From assembly GCA_005503215.1 (NCBI GenBank), contig SCNS01000001.1, positions 372,001-436,000 on the forward strand: a stretch of DNA of 64,000 nt. The letters run 5' to 3'. Within the stretch, counting starts at the first letter, position 1; each line of letters begins with the position of its first letter. The DNA comes from Sphingomonadaceae bacterium 3R27C6. GTDB taxonomy: Bacteria; Pseudomonadota; Alphaproteobacteria; Sphingomonadales; Sphingomonadaceae. The position numbers were made by a program, and so were the translations under genes. The notes under the pieces are model-generated. The model was not told where the DNA came from. It saw only the letters and a list, made by a program, of their open reading frames with translations, and ran no database searches. Below, piece by piece: positions 1 to 8,751 of the stretch.

Positions 1-2
1 CC

Positions 3-2450
3 GCCGAACGCATCCTCGGCAACGAAGGGGATGACTGGATCGAACATGGCACCTTCGACGGCGCTCCCGGCGACAATTTCGACGAAATTTTCGCGCAGGA
101 CGGTGTCGTAGGCCATGACGTGTTCTTCGGGCTTGGCGGCTTCGACGAGTTCATCGCCGAAGGCGGCGACGACATCATGGTCGGCAGCCCCGGCCGCGCC
201 AAGATGGCGGGCATGTCGGGTTGGGACTGGGCGATCTATAAGAATAACAATGCCGGCACCGACGCCGACCTGACGCGCGGGATCGTGTTCGACGAGAATC
301 CGACTCCGCCGGCAAATGCGACGCAGGACGCCTATGAAAGCGTCGAAGGGCTGTCGGGGTCGCGGTTCAACGACATTCTGTCGGGCTCCAATGTGACCGC
401 AGCCGAACGCGCGCCGTTCGATCCCGATCCGACGATTAGCGGATCGGAAGGCTATCGGGGAAGCAACCTCGACGCCGCGGGCATCGCCCGCATCGCCGGG
501 CTACAGGCCGTGGTCGGCACCGGTGTCACCTCGTATAACGCCGGTGACATCATCCTCGGCGGCGACGGCAGCGACCTCATCCGCGGCAACGCCGGCGACG
601 ACATTATCGATGGCGATAAATGGCTGAACGTGCGGATCAGCGTTCGCCAGAATGTCGGCCCCGATGGCGGCACCGGCGCGGAAATCGCCACGGCCAACAG
701 CATGAGCGAGCTGGTGACTCGGATGTTCAACCGGACATTCAATCCGGGGCAGCTTGTGATCGTCCGCGAAATCCTGACCGACACGACCGCGGGCGATACG
801 GACATCGCCGTGTTCTCCGACCTCAGGGCCAATTACGACATCACCTATAATGCCAATGGCACGATCAGCGTGGCGCATGCGCGCGGCACGCAGCTCGACG
901 GCACCGACAATTTGCGCAACATCGAACGCATGCGGTTCTCCGACGTCGAGATCGCGGTCAACGCGCCGGCGACGGGCCAGCCCGTAATCAGCGACCTGAC
1001 GCCGAGAGAAGGGCTGCAGCTGACCGTCAATAACGCGGCGATTGCCGACCCGAACGGGCTCGGTGCCTTCAGCTACCAATGGCAACAGTCGATCGACGGC
1101 GTGACCTGGAACAATATTGCCGGGGCCACCGCTGCGACGTTCACGCCCGACGATAATGCCGGCCAGGTGTTCGGCGACCAGGCCGGGCTTCGACTGCGCG
1201 TCGCGGTGAGCTTCACCGATGGCGGTGGCACGGCCGAACAGGTCATATCCGCCGCGACCGGACCGACCGGGGTCAACTGGGACGGCAATGGCGCCAACAA
1301 CAGCCTGGTCGGCACGGCCGGCGACGACACCGGCGACGGTGGTGGCGGCAATGATGTACTGTCGGGCAACGACGGCAATGATACGCTGAACGGTGATGGC
1401 GGCAACGACACCGTCAACGGCGGTCTTGGCAACGACGCGCTGACCGGCGGGGGAGGGAATGACACGCTGACCGGCGGCGCGGGCAACGACAGCATCAACG
1501 GCAACGGCGACAACGACGTCGCGGTGTTCGCCGGACCGGTCGGAAACTACAGCGTCACGACCACCGGAACGTCGCTTGTCGTCACCGACAACACCGGCGC
1601 CGAGGGTGTCGATACGGTGAGCAATGTCGAAACGCTCCGGTTCAACGGCGCCAACTATGCGGTTGTCGCCGGAACCGGCGGCAACAACAACCTCAACGGC
1701 GCCGCAGGCTCGCAGGCGGTGTTCGGATTTGGGGGCACCGACACGCTCAACGGCGGCGCCGGCAACGACATCGTCAATGGCGGCGACGGCACCGATACCA
1801 TAACCCAGACCGGAGCCACCGGTGGCAGGGATCTGGTCGATGGCGGGGCGGGCACGGATACATTCGTGCTCAACGGCGTGGCGGGAGCGGAAACCTTCCG
1901 CATCTATGCCCGGGCCGCAGCCGAAGCCGCGGGCATGACCGGACTGAATGCCAACACCGAAATCGTCGTTACGCTCAACGGCGTCGGGAACGCCCAGATT
2001 GTGGCCGAACTCGACAATATCGAGGAGATCAACGTCAACGCCCTGAATGTGACGTCGCCCGGAGGCGTCCCGCCGGGCGGCACGGGAGGGAATGGTGGCG
2101 ACACCATCCTCGTCATTGGCGATTTCAACCCGACCAGCCTCAACTTCAATACGATCACCGTCAACGGTGGCCGGGGTGCGGACACGGTCGATATATCCGG
2201 ACTGACCTCCGCGCATCGGCTGGTATTCAATACCGGCGGCGGCGCCGATCAATTTATCGGTGACGCCCGGGCCCAGGACGTCGTCAATTCCGGCAGTTCC
2301 GGAAATGGCCACGGCGGCGGTTCGGTCCATCAGCAGGACAACCCCTTGCAGATGATCCGGGCACTGATGGACGACTGGATGGAAGCGAACGGGCGCTCCA
2401 GCCTCCGCGATGTCCGGCACTATTTCGACACGGATTATCTCTTTTCATAA
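3..2450 (+). CDS. RTX (calcium-binding repeat) secreted protein, C-terminal part, probably a heme-peroxidase-type RTX protein; 5' partial
   Basis: The reading frame is open from the window edge, so the true start lies upstream; the first in-window start codon (GTG at 120) falls inside conserved sequence. The visible part has an Asp/Gly-rich region, an Ig-like segment (roughly 970-1250 bp), a block of RTX nonapeptides such as GGGGNDTLTGGAGND near 1330-1510, and more RTX-like units at 1740-1880. The two DxAVF...NYxVT...NVExLRF segments recur in RTX-associated animal-type peroxidases of proteobacteria. The C-terminus, HYFDTDYLFS, is acidic then hydrophobic, as expected of a type I secretion signal. 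RTX repeats bind calcium outside the cell. A type I ABC transporter and adaptor follow, presumably its exporter. The peroxidase assignment is inference because the catalytic domain is outside the window. Confidence 0.85.
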   Translation, partial: AERILGNEGDDWIEHGTFDGAPGDNFDEIFAQDGVVGHDVFFGLGGFDEFIAEGGDDIMVGSPGRAKMAGMSGWDWAIYKNNNAGTDADLTRGIVFDENPTPPANATQDAYESVEGLSGSRFNDILSGSNVTAAERAPFDPDPTISGSEGYRGSNLDAAGIARIAGLQAVVGTGVTSYNAGDIILGGDGSDLIRGNAGDDIIDGDKWLNVRISVRQNVGPDGGTGAEIATANSMSELVTRMFNRTFNPGQLVIVREILTDTTAGDTDIAVFSDLRANYDITYNANGTISVAHARGTQLDGTDNLRNIERMRFSDVEIAVNAPATGQPVISDLTPREGLQLTVNNAAIADPNGLGAFSYQWQQSIDGVTWNNIAGATAATFTPDDNAGQVFGDQAGLRLRVAVSFTDGGGTAEQVISAATGPTGVNWDGNGANNSLVGTAGDDTGDGGGGNDVLSGNDGNDTLNGDGGNDTVNGGLGNDALTGGGGNDTLTGGAGNDSINGNGDNDVAVFAGPVGNYSVTTTGTSLVVTDNTGAEGVDTVSNVETLRFNGANYAVVAGTGGNNNLNGAAGSQAVFGFGGTDTLNGGAGNDIVNGGDGTDTITQTGATGGRDLVDGGAGTDTFVLNGVAGAETFRIYARAAAEAAGMTGLNANTEIVVTLNGVGNAQIVAELDNIEEINVNALNVTSPGGVPPGGTGGNGGDTILVIGDFNPTSLNFNTITVNGGRGADTVDISGLTSAHRLVFNTGGGADQFIGDARAQDVVNSGSSGNGHGGGSVHQQDNPLQMIRALMDDWMEANGRSSLRDVRHYFDTDYLFS

Positions 2451-2457
2451 CCAGCTT

Positions 2458-2495
2458 GGCGCCGGGACCTCCCCCCCTCCCGGCGCCATTTTTTT
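2458..2495 (+). terminator. Rho-independent terminator after the RTX gene
   Basis: A 10-bp perfect GC-rich stem, GGCGCCGGGA with TCCCGGCGCC, has a C-rich loop and is followed by a run of seven T. It begins within 10 bp of the RTX stop codon and lies upstream of the transporter genes, so RTX transcripts would mostly end here and read-through could supply the exporter. Confidence 0.85.
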
Positions 2496-2516
2496 CCGAT
2501 AATCAGGGAGGATTTC

Positions 2517-4271
2517 ATGCGCCTGTTCTGGATGCCCGTTCCACCGGCATTGTCAGAAGCCGTCCGCGCCTGTCGGACTCACTTCATCCTCGCAGCAACA
2601 TTCAGTGCGCTGATCAACATCCTCTATCTCGCACCGACCATCTACATGATGCAGGTCTATGACCGGGTTGTGCCGACCAATGGCGTATTGACGCTGGTCT
2701 TCATCACCGTCGTCGTCGGCGTTGCGATCGCCACGCTGTCGGCGCTCGATGCGATCCGGGTGCGGTTGATGGCCCGTGCGTCGCTGCGCCTCGACCGATT
2801 GCTCTCGGGCGAGATATTGGATCGGCTGCTCGCGCGGTCGCGCGCGCGGCCCGGCGACCCTTCGACCCATCAGGCGATGCGCGAATTCGACCTCTTGCGT
2901 CAATCGCTTGCGGGACCGGCGGCGACCGCCTTGTTCGACGTCCCGTGGACGCCGCTGTATCTCTTGGTGGCCTTCCTCATTCACCCGATTTTGGGAGTGC
3001 TGGTGCTTGGTGCCGGATGCGTACTGGTCACGCTTGCGATCGCCAATGAAAGGCGCAGCAAGGCAAAGGCCGAAGAGGCGCATCACGCCAATGCGGCGGC
3101 CTATGAATCGCACGAAGCGATGCTGCGCAGGGCCGAGATCGTACGCGCGCTCGGGATGCGGCGCGCGCTGGTCTCGCGCCATATCCAGCAGCGCAGCGTC
3201 GGCCTGAATGCCGTCGCCGATCTCCAGTTTTCGGGCAGCCGCTACAATTCGCTCGTCAAATTCGTGCGGATGTTCATGCAATCCTTCGCGCTGGGCGTCG
3301 GTGCCTGGCTCGCCATCAACGGGCAGATTTCGGTCGGCGCGATCATCGCCGCCTCGGTGCTGCTTAGCCGCGCCCTGCAGCCGATCGAACAGCTTGTTGG
3401 CCTCTGGCCAAACATCGTCCAGTCGCGCCAGGCGATTCAGACCCTCGGCAGGCTGTTCGATCAGGCGGCCGGTCCGGTCGCACGCACTACCTTGCCCGAT
3501 CCAGAGGGGCAGGTCGAACTCCAGGGCGTTGTCGTCCGCAATGCCGATGGCAGTGCGATCCTGCTCAAGAATATATTTTTGAAGCTCGCTCCCGGCGAGG
3601 TGCTGGGCATTGTCGGCCCGTCCGGGGCGGGCAAGACGACCCTCGCGCGTGTCGTCGCGGGTGCGCTGCCGCCCGACCTTGGCGAAATCAGGGTCGATGG
3701 CGCCAGTATGGCCGATTGGGATCCCGAACAGCTCGCGCAGCATATCGGCTATCTCCCACAGGATTGCGGCCTGCTTCCCGGAACGATCAGCGAAAACGTC
3801 TCACGCTTCGCTGTCGCGCGCGGCGTTCCACAGGCGGAGGTTGACGAGCAGGTCGTGATTGCTGCGCGCATGGCCGGCGTCCACGAGATGATCCTGCATC
3901 TGCCCGGCGGTTACGACACCTCTGTCGAAGGTAATGGCCACAGGCTGTCGGCGGGGCAGGCGCAACGCGTAGCGCTGGCGCGCGCGCTTTATGGCAGCCC
4001 GCGTATCCTGGTTCTCGACGAGCCCAACTCGGCGCTCGACAGCGACGGCGAGGAAGCGCTGTCGCGGGCGATCGGTGCGGCAAAGCTGCACGGCGCGGCG
4101 GTCATGATCGTCGCCCATCGTGCGGCTGTCCTGGCTAGCGCCGACCGGCTGGCGATCCTCGCCGACGGTGCGGTCGTGGGGGTGGGGCCACGCGACGAAA
4201 TCCTCCAGGCGCTGCAGAATTCCGCGGCAAAGCAGAATGTCGTTCCAATCCATGAAGGAGCGCGGCCATGA
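2517..4271 (+). CDS. Type I secretion system permease/ATPase (PrtD family)
   Basis: This 584-residue inner-membrane ABC exporter half-transporter should power export of an RTX-type substrate. Hydrophobic membrane segments occupy roughly the first 300 residues. The nucleotide-binding domain has Walker A GPSGAGKTT near residue 366, signature LSAGQAQR near 476 and Walker B ILVLDEP near 497, followed by an H-loop (IVAHR). It lacks the N-terminal C39-like domain of HlyB-type exporters, which fits the PrtD/AprD subgroup. The start has a GGGAGG ribosome site about 8 bp upstream. Its stop overlaps the adaptor start as ATGA. No TolC-type outer-membrane gene is present in the window, so that partner must be encoded elsewhere. 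Confidence 0.93.
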   Translation: MRLFWMPVPPALSEAVRACRTHFILAATFSALINILYLAPTIYMMQVYDRVVPTNGVLTLVFITVVVGVAIATLSALDAIRVRLMARASLRLDRLLSGEILDRLLARSRARPGDPSTHQAMREFDLLRQSLAGPAATALFDVPWTPLYLLVAFLIHPILGVLVLGAGCVLVTLAIANERRSKAKAEEAHHANAAAYESHEAMLRRAEIVRALGMRRALVSRHIQQRSVGLNAVADLQFSGSRYNSLVKFVRMFMQSFALGVGAWLAINGQISVGAIIAASVLLSRALQPIEQLVGLWPNIVQSRQAIQTLGRLFDQAAGPVARTTLPDPEGQVELQGVVVRNADGSAILLKNIFLKLAPGEVLGIVGPSGAGKTTLARVVAGALPPDLGEIRVDGASMADWDPEQLAQHIGYLPQDCGLLPGTISENVSRFAVARGVPQAEVDEQVVIAARMAGVHEMILHLPGGYDTSVEGNGHRLSAGQAQRVALARALYGSPRILVLDEPNSALDSDGEEALSRAIGAAKLHGAAVMIVAHRAAVLASADRLAILADGAVVGVGPRDEILQALQNSAAKQNVVPIHEGARP

Positions 4272-5629
4272 CCGACATGACCTGGAAGCCGCCGACGGGT
4301 GGCGATCGCCCCTCCGGGCATGATTCCGCCGATCGCCCGCATCGCGAACTGCGCATCGGCGGCCTGATCGTGGCCTTCTTCTTTGTCGGCATGCTCGGCT
4401 GGGCGTCGCTGACCCCGCTCGATGCCGGGGCCTATGCGCCCGGCGTGATCGCGGTGTCAGGCAGTCGTCAGGCGGTGCAGCACCGCGAAGGCGGCATCGT
4501 TACCGAGCTTCATGTTGTCGAGGGACAAACGGTCAAAAAGGGCGAGCCGCTCCTCACGATCTCGGCGTCGGAGCTGGTTGCAGCCGAACGCGGACTGACC
4601 GGCGAAGTGATCGCCCTGCTGGCGCAGCGCGCGCGTCTGGTTGCCGAACTCGGCGGCCTGCGAAGCGTCGCTGAACCGGCGGAATTTGCCTCGCTGGCGC
4701 CCGAAAACCGGGAGCTGGCGGCCGAAGCCTTGCGCGGCCAGCGCCAGTTGTTCGAAGCGCGGCGTAATTCCGTGCACACACAGCGCAACGTGTTGCGCCA
4801 GCGGATGCGCCAGCATTCGGAACAGATCAACGGCTACAGCTATCAGATGAATTCCAACAAGGTGCAGCAACAGCTGATCGGCGAGGAGCTGGATGGGCTA
4901 CGCGCCCTGCTGCCGAAAGGCTTTGTATCGATCAACCGGGTTCGCGGCATGGAACGGTCGGCGGCCGAGCTCGACGGCTCCTATGGCGCGTATCGCGCCG
5001 ACATCGCCCGCTCCTCCGAAGCGATCGGCGAGGCGCAGATGCAGATGGTCGGCATCGACAAGCAGATGCTCGAAGAGGTGGCGACACAGAAGCAGGCGGG
5101 GCAGGTTCGTCTCGACGAACTTCAGCCCAAGCTGATCGCGGTGCGCGAACAGCTGGCCCGGTCGACGGTGCGTGCTCCCGCCAGCGGCCGGGTCGTGGGG
5201 CTCAAGGTCTTCACGGTCGGCGGCGTCGTTTCGGCGGGCGACACATTGATGGAGATCGTTCCGCAAGACCGCGCCCTCGTCATCGATGGCAAGGCTTCGC
5301 CGACCGATGCCGACGATCTTGCGCCGGGGATGCAGACGCAGATCCGCTTTACCGCGTTGCAGGAACGCAATCTGCCGATCCTCGTCGGTCAAATTTCCAA
5401 GATTTCGGCCGACAGCTTCGAGGACGAGCGTTCGGGCATGCGCTATTTCAAGATCGAGCTGGTCGTGCCGCCCAGCGAACTCGCGAAACTCCGGCGCGTT
5501 CGTGAGGATGGCGGGCTTCGTGCCGGCCTGCCCGTCGACATCATGATCCCGCTGCGCAAGCGGACAGCGCTCTCCTATCTCATCGAACCGCTCACCCAGA
5601 CGCTTTGGATGGCCGGTCGCGAGAATTAG
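4268..5629 (+). CDS. HlyD-family type I secretion periplasmic adaptor (PrtE-like)
   Basis: The 453-residue membrane fusion protein links the ABC transporter to an outer-membrane TolC channel. One transmembrane helix is visible at about residues 37-55, followed by a biotinyl-lipoyl-like half (QHREGGIVTELHVVEGQTV), a long helical hairpin with many Gln/Glu/Arg at about 100-270, then the second half-lipoyl segment (VRAPASGRVVGLKVFTVGG) and a beta-barrel C-terminal region. Length and order match HlyD/PrtE proteins. It is translationally coupled to the ATPase gene by the 4-bp ATGA overlap, so both are made from one message and probably serve the upstream RTX protein. Confidence 0.93.
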   Translation: MTDMTWKPPTGGDRPSGHDSADRPHRELRIGGLIVAFFFVGMLGWASLTPLDAGAYAPGVIAVSGSRQAVQHREGGIVTELHVVEGQTVKKGEPLLTISASELVAAERGLTGEVIALLAQRARLVAELGGLRSVAEPAEFASLAPENRELAAEALRGQRQLFEARRNSVHTQRNVLRQRMRQHSEQINGYSYQMNSNKVQQQLIGEELDGLRALLPKGFVSINRVRGMERSAAELDGSYGAYRADIARSSEAIGEAQMQMVGIDKQMLEEVATQKQAGQVRLDELQPKLIAVREQLARSTVRAPASGRVVGLKVFTVGGVVSAGDTLMEIVPQDRALVIDGKASPTDADDLAPGMQTQIRFTALQERNLPILVGQISKISADSFEDERSGMRYFKIELVVPPSELAKLRRVREDGGLRAGLPVDIMIPLRKRTALSYLIEPLTQTLWMAGREN

Positions 5630-5702
5630 GCGCCGGCCCATCGGCCGAAAATCGGCGGCATAATTCTTCATCCGGCCGGCGATCCGGAATCATATTGTAA
5701 TT

Positions 5703-5715
5703 GCGAATCGTTCTC
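5703..5715. promoter_or_regulatory. Fur-box-like palindrome upstream of the PepSY operon
   Basis: The 13-mer GCGAATCGTTCTC matches 11 of 13 positions of the perfect palindrome GCGAATCATTCGC at 11951-11963 in front of the siderophore receptor. It sits 36 bp before the chosen PepSY start. Iron-dependent control by Fur is inferred from the shared motif and the iron-related genes behind both copies. Confidence 0.5.
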
Positions 5716-5751
5716 GATAATGGCCATGCATCCTTTTGCTGGAACTTCCGG

Positions 5752-6396
5752 ATGCATGCACCGACAACCCCGCGACCGGCGACGAAGAAAAGCCGGAAAG
5801 CCTTTTGGCTGAAACAGCTGCACATGTGGCACTGGATGAGTTCGGCCGTCAGCCTGATCGGCCTTTTGCTGTTCGCGATCACTGGGTTCACGCTTAATCA
5901 CGCCGCCGATATCGAAGGGTCGCCGGTCGTCATCCAGAAATCGGCGCAGATGCCGCCGGCCCTGCTTGCGCGCCTGAAGGCGGCGGTCCCCGACGCCGAA
6001 AAGGCGCCGCTGCCCCCCGCCGTCGCCGAATGGGTCGAGCAGAGCTTTCCGGTAAAAGCAGCGAGCGAGGCCGAATGGTCAGAGGGCGAAGTCTATCTCC
6101 CCGCACCGCGTCCGGGCGGCGACGCGTGGGTCGCGATCGACCTCGCGACCGGCGCGGCGTCGAGCGAGGTCACCAGCCGCGGCTGGATTTCCTATCTCAA
6201 CGACCTCCACAAAGGCCGCAATTCGGGCGGCGAGTGGAGCCTGTTCATCGACATCTTCGCTTTCGCCTGCCTCATCTTCGCAATCACCGGCCTGGTTCTG
6301 CTCTGGCTGCATTCGGCGAAGCGCAAGAGCACATGGCCGCTCGTCGGCATGGGGCTCGCGATCCCGGCCGCCATCGCCGTCATCTTCATTCATTAG
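5752..6396 (+). CDS. PepSY-associated transmembrane protein (putative periplasmic ferric/flavin reductase membrane subunit)
   Basis: The 214-residue product begins with a basic segment, then an N-terminal helix with histidines (KQLHMWHWMSSAVSLIGLL, about residues 23-41), a periplasmic part, and two C-terminal helices with another His-containing segment. PepSY-associated membrane proteins carry electrons to extracytoplasmic acceptors, often with hemes on such histidines. ATG 5752 was chosen over TTG 5701 because the TTG lies beside the Fur-like operator and its 17 extra residues do not look like membrane-protein sequence. It leads an operon with DUF2271, DUF4198 and apbE genes, so a role in iron reduction with a flavinylated partner is inferred. 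Confidence 0.8.
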   Translation: MHAPTTPRPATKKSRKAFWLKQLHMWHWMSSAVSLIGLLLFAITGFTLNHAADIEGSPVVIQKSAQMPPALLARLKAAVPDAEKAPLPPAVAEWVEQSFPVKAASEAEWSEGEVYLPAPRPGGDAWVAIDLATGAASSEVTSRGWISYLNDLHKGRNSGGEWSLFIDIFAFACLIFAITGLVLLWLHSAKRKSTWPLVGMGLAIPAAIAVIFIH

Positions 6397-6407
6397 GGAG
6401 ACCCATC

Positions 6408-6938
6408 ATGCAGCTTTCCACCCCAGCGCGCATCCTCGGCGGCACGATCGGCCTCGGCGCCATGCTCGGCGCGCCCGCCTTCGCCGCCGATCCGGGCACG
6501 ATGGATGTGACGATCAACATTCCGCGGCTGAAGGTCGCCGAATATCACAAGCCCTATGTCGCGATCTGGGTCGAGAAAGCCGGCGCGTCGGCGAAGACCG
6601 TCGCGGTCTGGTACGATTATGACATGAAGGCGAACGAGGGCACCAAATGGCTTCGCGACGTGCGCCAGTGGTGGCGCGCTGCGGGCCGCTCGATGACCTT
6701 CCCCGCGAACGGCATCACCGGCGCGACGCGTGCCCCCGGCGCGCACAAGGTCTCCTTCTCGCGCGCGCAGCTCGGCGCCGCCGCGCCCGGCCAATACACA
6801 CTGGTGATCGAGGCGGCGCGCGAGGTTGGCGGCCGCGAACTTCTGCGCATCCCCTTCACCTGGCCCGCGAAGGCCGGGGCAGGCGGGCGCACCGCCGGAA
6901 CGACTGAACTGGGGGCCGTCTCGGTCGCCTTCCGCTGA
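6408..6938 (+). CDS. DUF2271 periplasmic protein with a flavinylation-type motif
   Basis: The 176-residue protein has a Sec signal peptide ending near AFAA (residue 27) and the DUF2271 pattern of an Ig-like beta domain (TINIPRLKVAEYHKPYVAIW). At residues 101-107 it reads NGITGAT, close to the D-x-x-S/T-G-A-T/S consensus to which ApbE attaches FMN covalently; Thr107 would be the acceptor. An apbE gene is two genes downstream in the same operon, which supports this. The start has GGGAG 7 bp upstream and lies 11 bp after the PepSY stop. Much of the protein can be read in-frame from further upstream, but only this ATG gives a signal peptide. Covalent FMN is a prediction. Confidence 0.85.
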   Translation: MQLSTPARILGGTIGLGAMLGAPAFAADPGTMDVTINIPRLKVAEYHKPYVAIWVEKAGASAKTVAVWYDYDMKANEGTKWLRDVRQWWRAAGRSMTFPANGITGATRAPGAHKVSFSRAQLGAAAPGQYTLVIEAAREVGGRELLRIPFTWPAKAGAGGRTAGTTELGAVSVAFR

Positions 6939-6958
6939 ACTTGGAAAGGGACAGGATT

Positions 6959-7792
6959 ATGAAGAAGCGAATTTGGGGTTTCGCCGCGACCGCCGCGCTG
7001 GCGGCACTGGCCGCCGTTCCGGCCTCCGCGCACCGCCAGTGGATGCTGCCGTCGTCGACCGTGCTGTCGGGCGATGACGTATGGGTCACCGTCGACGCCG
7101 CGGTGTCGAACGATCTCTTCTATTTCGAACATCAGCCGATGCGCCTTGACGCGCTGAAGGCGTGGGCGCCCGACGGCACCGAAGCGGCGATCGAGAATAA
7201 GGCGACCGGCCGCTATCGCAGCACCTTCGACGTCCATCTGACCAAAAAAGGCACCTGGCGCATCGCCTCGGTCGCCGATGGCGTGATGGGCAGCTATGAC
7301 CTGAACGGCAAGACCGAGCGGCTGCCGCGCGGCACCACCACGACGAACCTCGCCGAGCGCATCCCCGCCGGCGCGACCAATGTGAAGACCGCCGAATCGA
7401 ACAACCGCAACGAGATTTTCGTGACCGTCGGCGAACCGACGACGACCTTGTTCAAGCCGACTGGCAAGGGCATCGAGCTGGTTCCCGTGACGCACCCGAA
7501 CGACCTGATCGCGGGCGAGGCGGCGACCTTTCAGTTCCTGCTCGACGGCAAGCCCGCCGCGGGCCTGCCCGTGACGGTGATCCCCGGCGGCATCCGCTAT
7601 CGCGACCAGCTTGGCCAGATGGACCTCAAGACCGGCGCCGACGGCAAGGTTGCGGTCAACTGGACCGAACCCGGCCTGTACTGGCTGAACGTCACGACGC
7701 CGCAGGCCGAGCGTGCGGAAGGCGCACCCGAACCCGCCACCCCGCAGCGCCGCGCGAGCTATGTCACGACGCTGGAAGTGCTCGCGCCCTGA
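6959..7792 (+). CDS. DUF4198 periplasmic protein (NikM/cobalt-type carrier-like fold)
   Basis: The 277-residue protein starts with a clear signal peptide (MKKRIWGFAATAALAALAA ending near ASA) followed directly by HRQWMLPSST, the histidine-initiated mature N-terminus typical of DUF4198. Members of this family are thought to bind metal or carry it in the periplasm, often next to TonB receptors or transition-metal transporters. A GGAAAGGGA ribosome site precedes the ATG. It sits between the DUF2271 and apbE genes, with 20 bp to the former, and its stop codon overlaps the probable apbE start. The substrate is not known; iron or another metal is inferred from the surrounding siderophore genes. Confidence 0.85.
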   Translation: MKKRIWGFAATAALAALAAVPASAHRQWMLPSSTVLSGDDVWVTVDAAVSNDLFYFEHQPMRLDALKAWAPDGTEAAIENKATGRYRSTFDVHLTKKGTWRIASVADGVMGSYDLNGKTERLPRGTTTTNLAERIPAGATNVKTAESNNRNEIFVTVGEPTTTLFKPTGKGIELVPVTHPNDLIAGEAATFQFLLDGKPAAGLPVTVIPGGIRYRDQLGQMDLKTGADGKVAVNWTEPGLYWLNVTTPQAERAEGAPEPATPQRRASYVTTLEVLAP

Positions 7793-8751
7793 CCGACCGC
7801 ATCCTCATCCCCCGCGCCCTGACGCCCGCGGCTTTCGCCGGGCGCGGGGCGGGGGCGGCCATCGAAAGCTTCGCCGGCGAAACGATGGGGACAGGCTGGT
7901 CGCTGCAAGCGGTCTCGCCGCCCGCCGCGACGCAGCACGGCGTTCAGGCCGCACTCGACCTCGTCGTTGAACAGATGAGCCAGTGGGAGCCCGAATCCGA
8001 CCTCTCGCGCTTCAACCGCGCGATGCCCGGGGCATGGCGCGAAATTCCAGCCGAATTCGCCCATGTCGTGGAGGTCGCGCTCGACATCGCGCGCGCCAGC
8101 GGCGGCGCCTTCGACCCCGGTCTCGGCCGCATCACCGACGCCTGGGGTTTCGGCAGTGCCCAGCGTACCGGGCGGGTGCCGCAGGCGGTCCAGCCCGGCG
8201 CGGACCGCACGATCGATTTCGACCCGGGGGCGCGGCGCATCCGGCGCGGCGAGGCGGCGGCGCTTGACCTGTCGGGTATCGCCAAGGGCTATGGCGTCGA
8301 CCTCGCCGCCGCATGGCTGCTCGACATCGGCGTCCGGCATTTTCTGCTCGAAGTCGGCGGCGAACTGCGCGGCGAGGGGATCCGCCCCGACGGGCAGCCC
8401 TGGTGGGTCGACGTCGAGATGCCGCCCACCTCGTCCATTCCGCCATGGCGGATCGCGCTGCACGACCTGTCGGTGGCGACCTCGGGCAATTATCGCCGCG
8501 GCTTCAGCGCGGGCGGCCAGCATTATTCGCACAGCTTCGATCCGGCGACCGGACGCCCGATCGTCAACGGCGTGTCGTCGGTCACCGTGCTCCATCGCGA
8601 TTGCATCAGCGCCGACGGCTGGGCGACAGCATTGACGGTTCTGGGCCCCGAGGCCGCGGTCGCGCTCGCCGATGCGCAGGACCTCGCGGTATGCGTCGTT
8701 GCGGGCGACCGCGAATATCTGTCGCGCGCCTGGCGCGATACGCTGGACTAA
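7789..8751 (+). CDS. apbE: FAD:protein FMN transferase (ApbE family)
   Basis: ApbE attaches FMN from FAD to a threonine of periplasmic redox proteins. Family motifs visible are [47 protein letters not shown] and a C-terminal segment with DGWATAL. The first ATG is at 7885, but that Met is the M of the conserved ETMGT motif, so translation must begin earlier. No ATG, GTG or TTG exists in frame upstream before a stop codon. The CTG at 7789 overlaps the DUF4198 stop (CTGA) and has GGAAG about 10 bp upstream, so it is proposed as the start, giving 320 residues. With ATG 7885 the protein would be 288 residues. Its likely target is the DUF2271 protein two genes upstream. No lipobox or clear signal peptide is visible. 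Confidence 0.85.
   Translation: MTDRILIPRALTPAAFAGRGAGAAIESFAGETMGTGWSLQAVSPPAATQHGVQAALDLVVEQMSQWEPESDLSRFNRAMPGAWREIPAEFAHVVEVALDIARASGGAFDPGLGRITDAWGFGSAQRTGRVPQAVQPGADRTIDFDPGARRIRRGEAAALDLSGIAKGYGVDLAAAWLLDIGVRHFLLEVGGELRGEGIRPDGQPWWVDVEMPPTSSIPPWRIALHDLSVATSGNYRRGFSAGGQHYSHSFDPATGRPIVNGVSSVTVLHRDCISADGWATALTVLGPEAAVALADAQDLAVCVVAGDREYLSRAWRDTLD

Noticed and set aside
1320..1510. Short tandem DNA repeats, checked as a possible CRISPR array
   Set aside because: They are the codons of RTX nonapeptide repeats inside a coding frame, with no constant repeat/unique spacer pattern.
501..2420. A 639-codon minus-strand frame opposite the RTX gene
   Set aside because: The periodic repeats of the RTX gene create a repetitive antisense translation (Val/Ala-rich repeats); no start context or domain.
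6030..6407. In-frame upstream extension of the DUF2271 gene
   Set aside because: It overlaps the PepSY gene in another frame, is Arg-rich and would bury the signal peptide.
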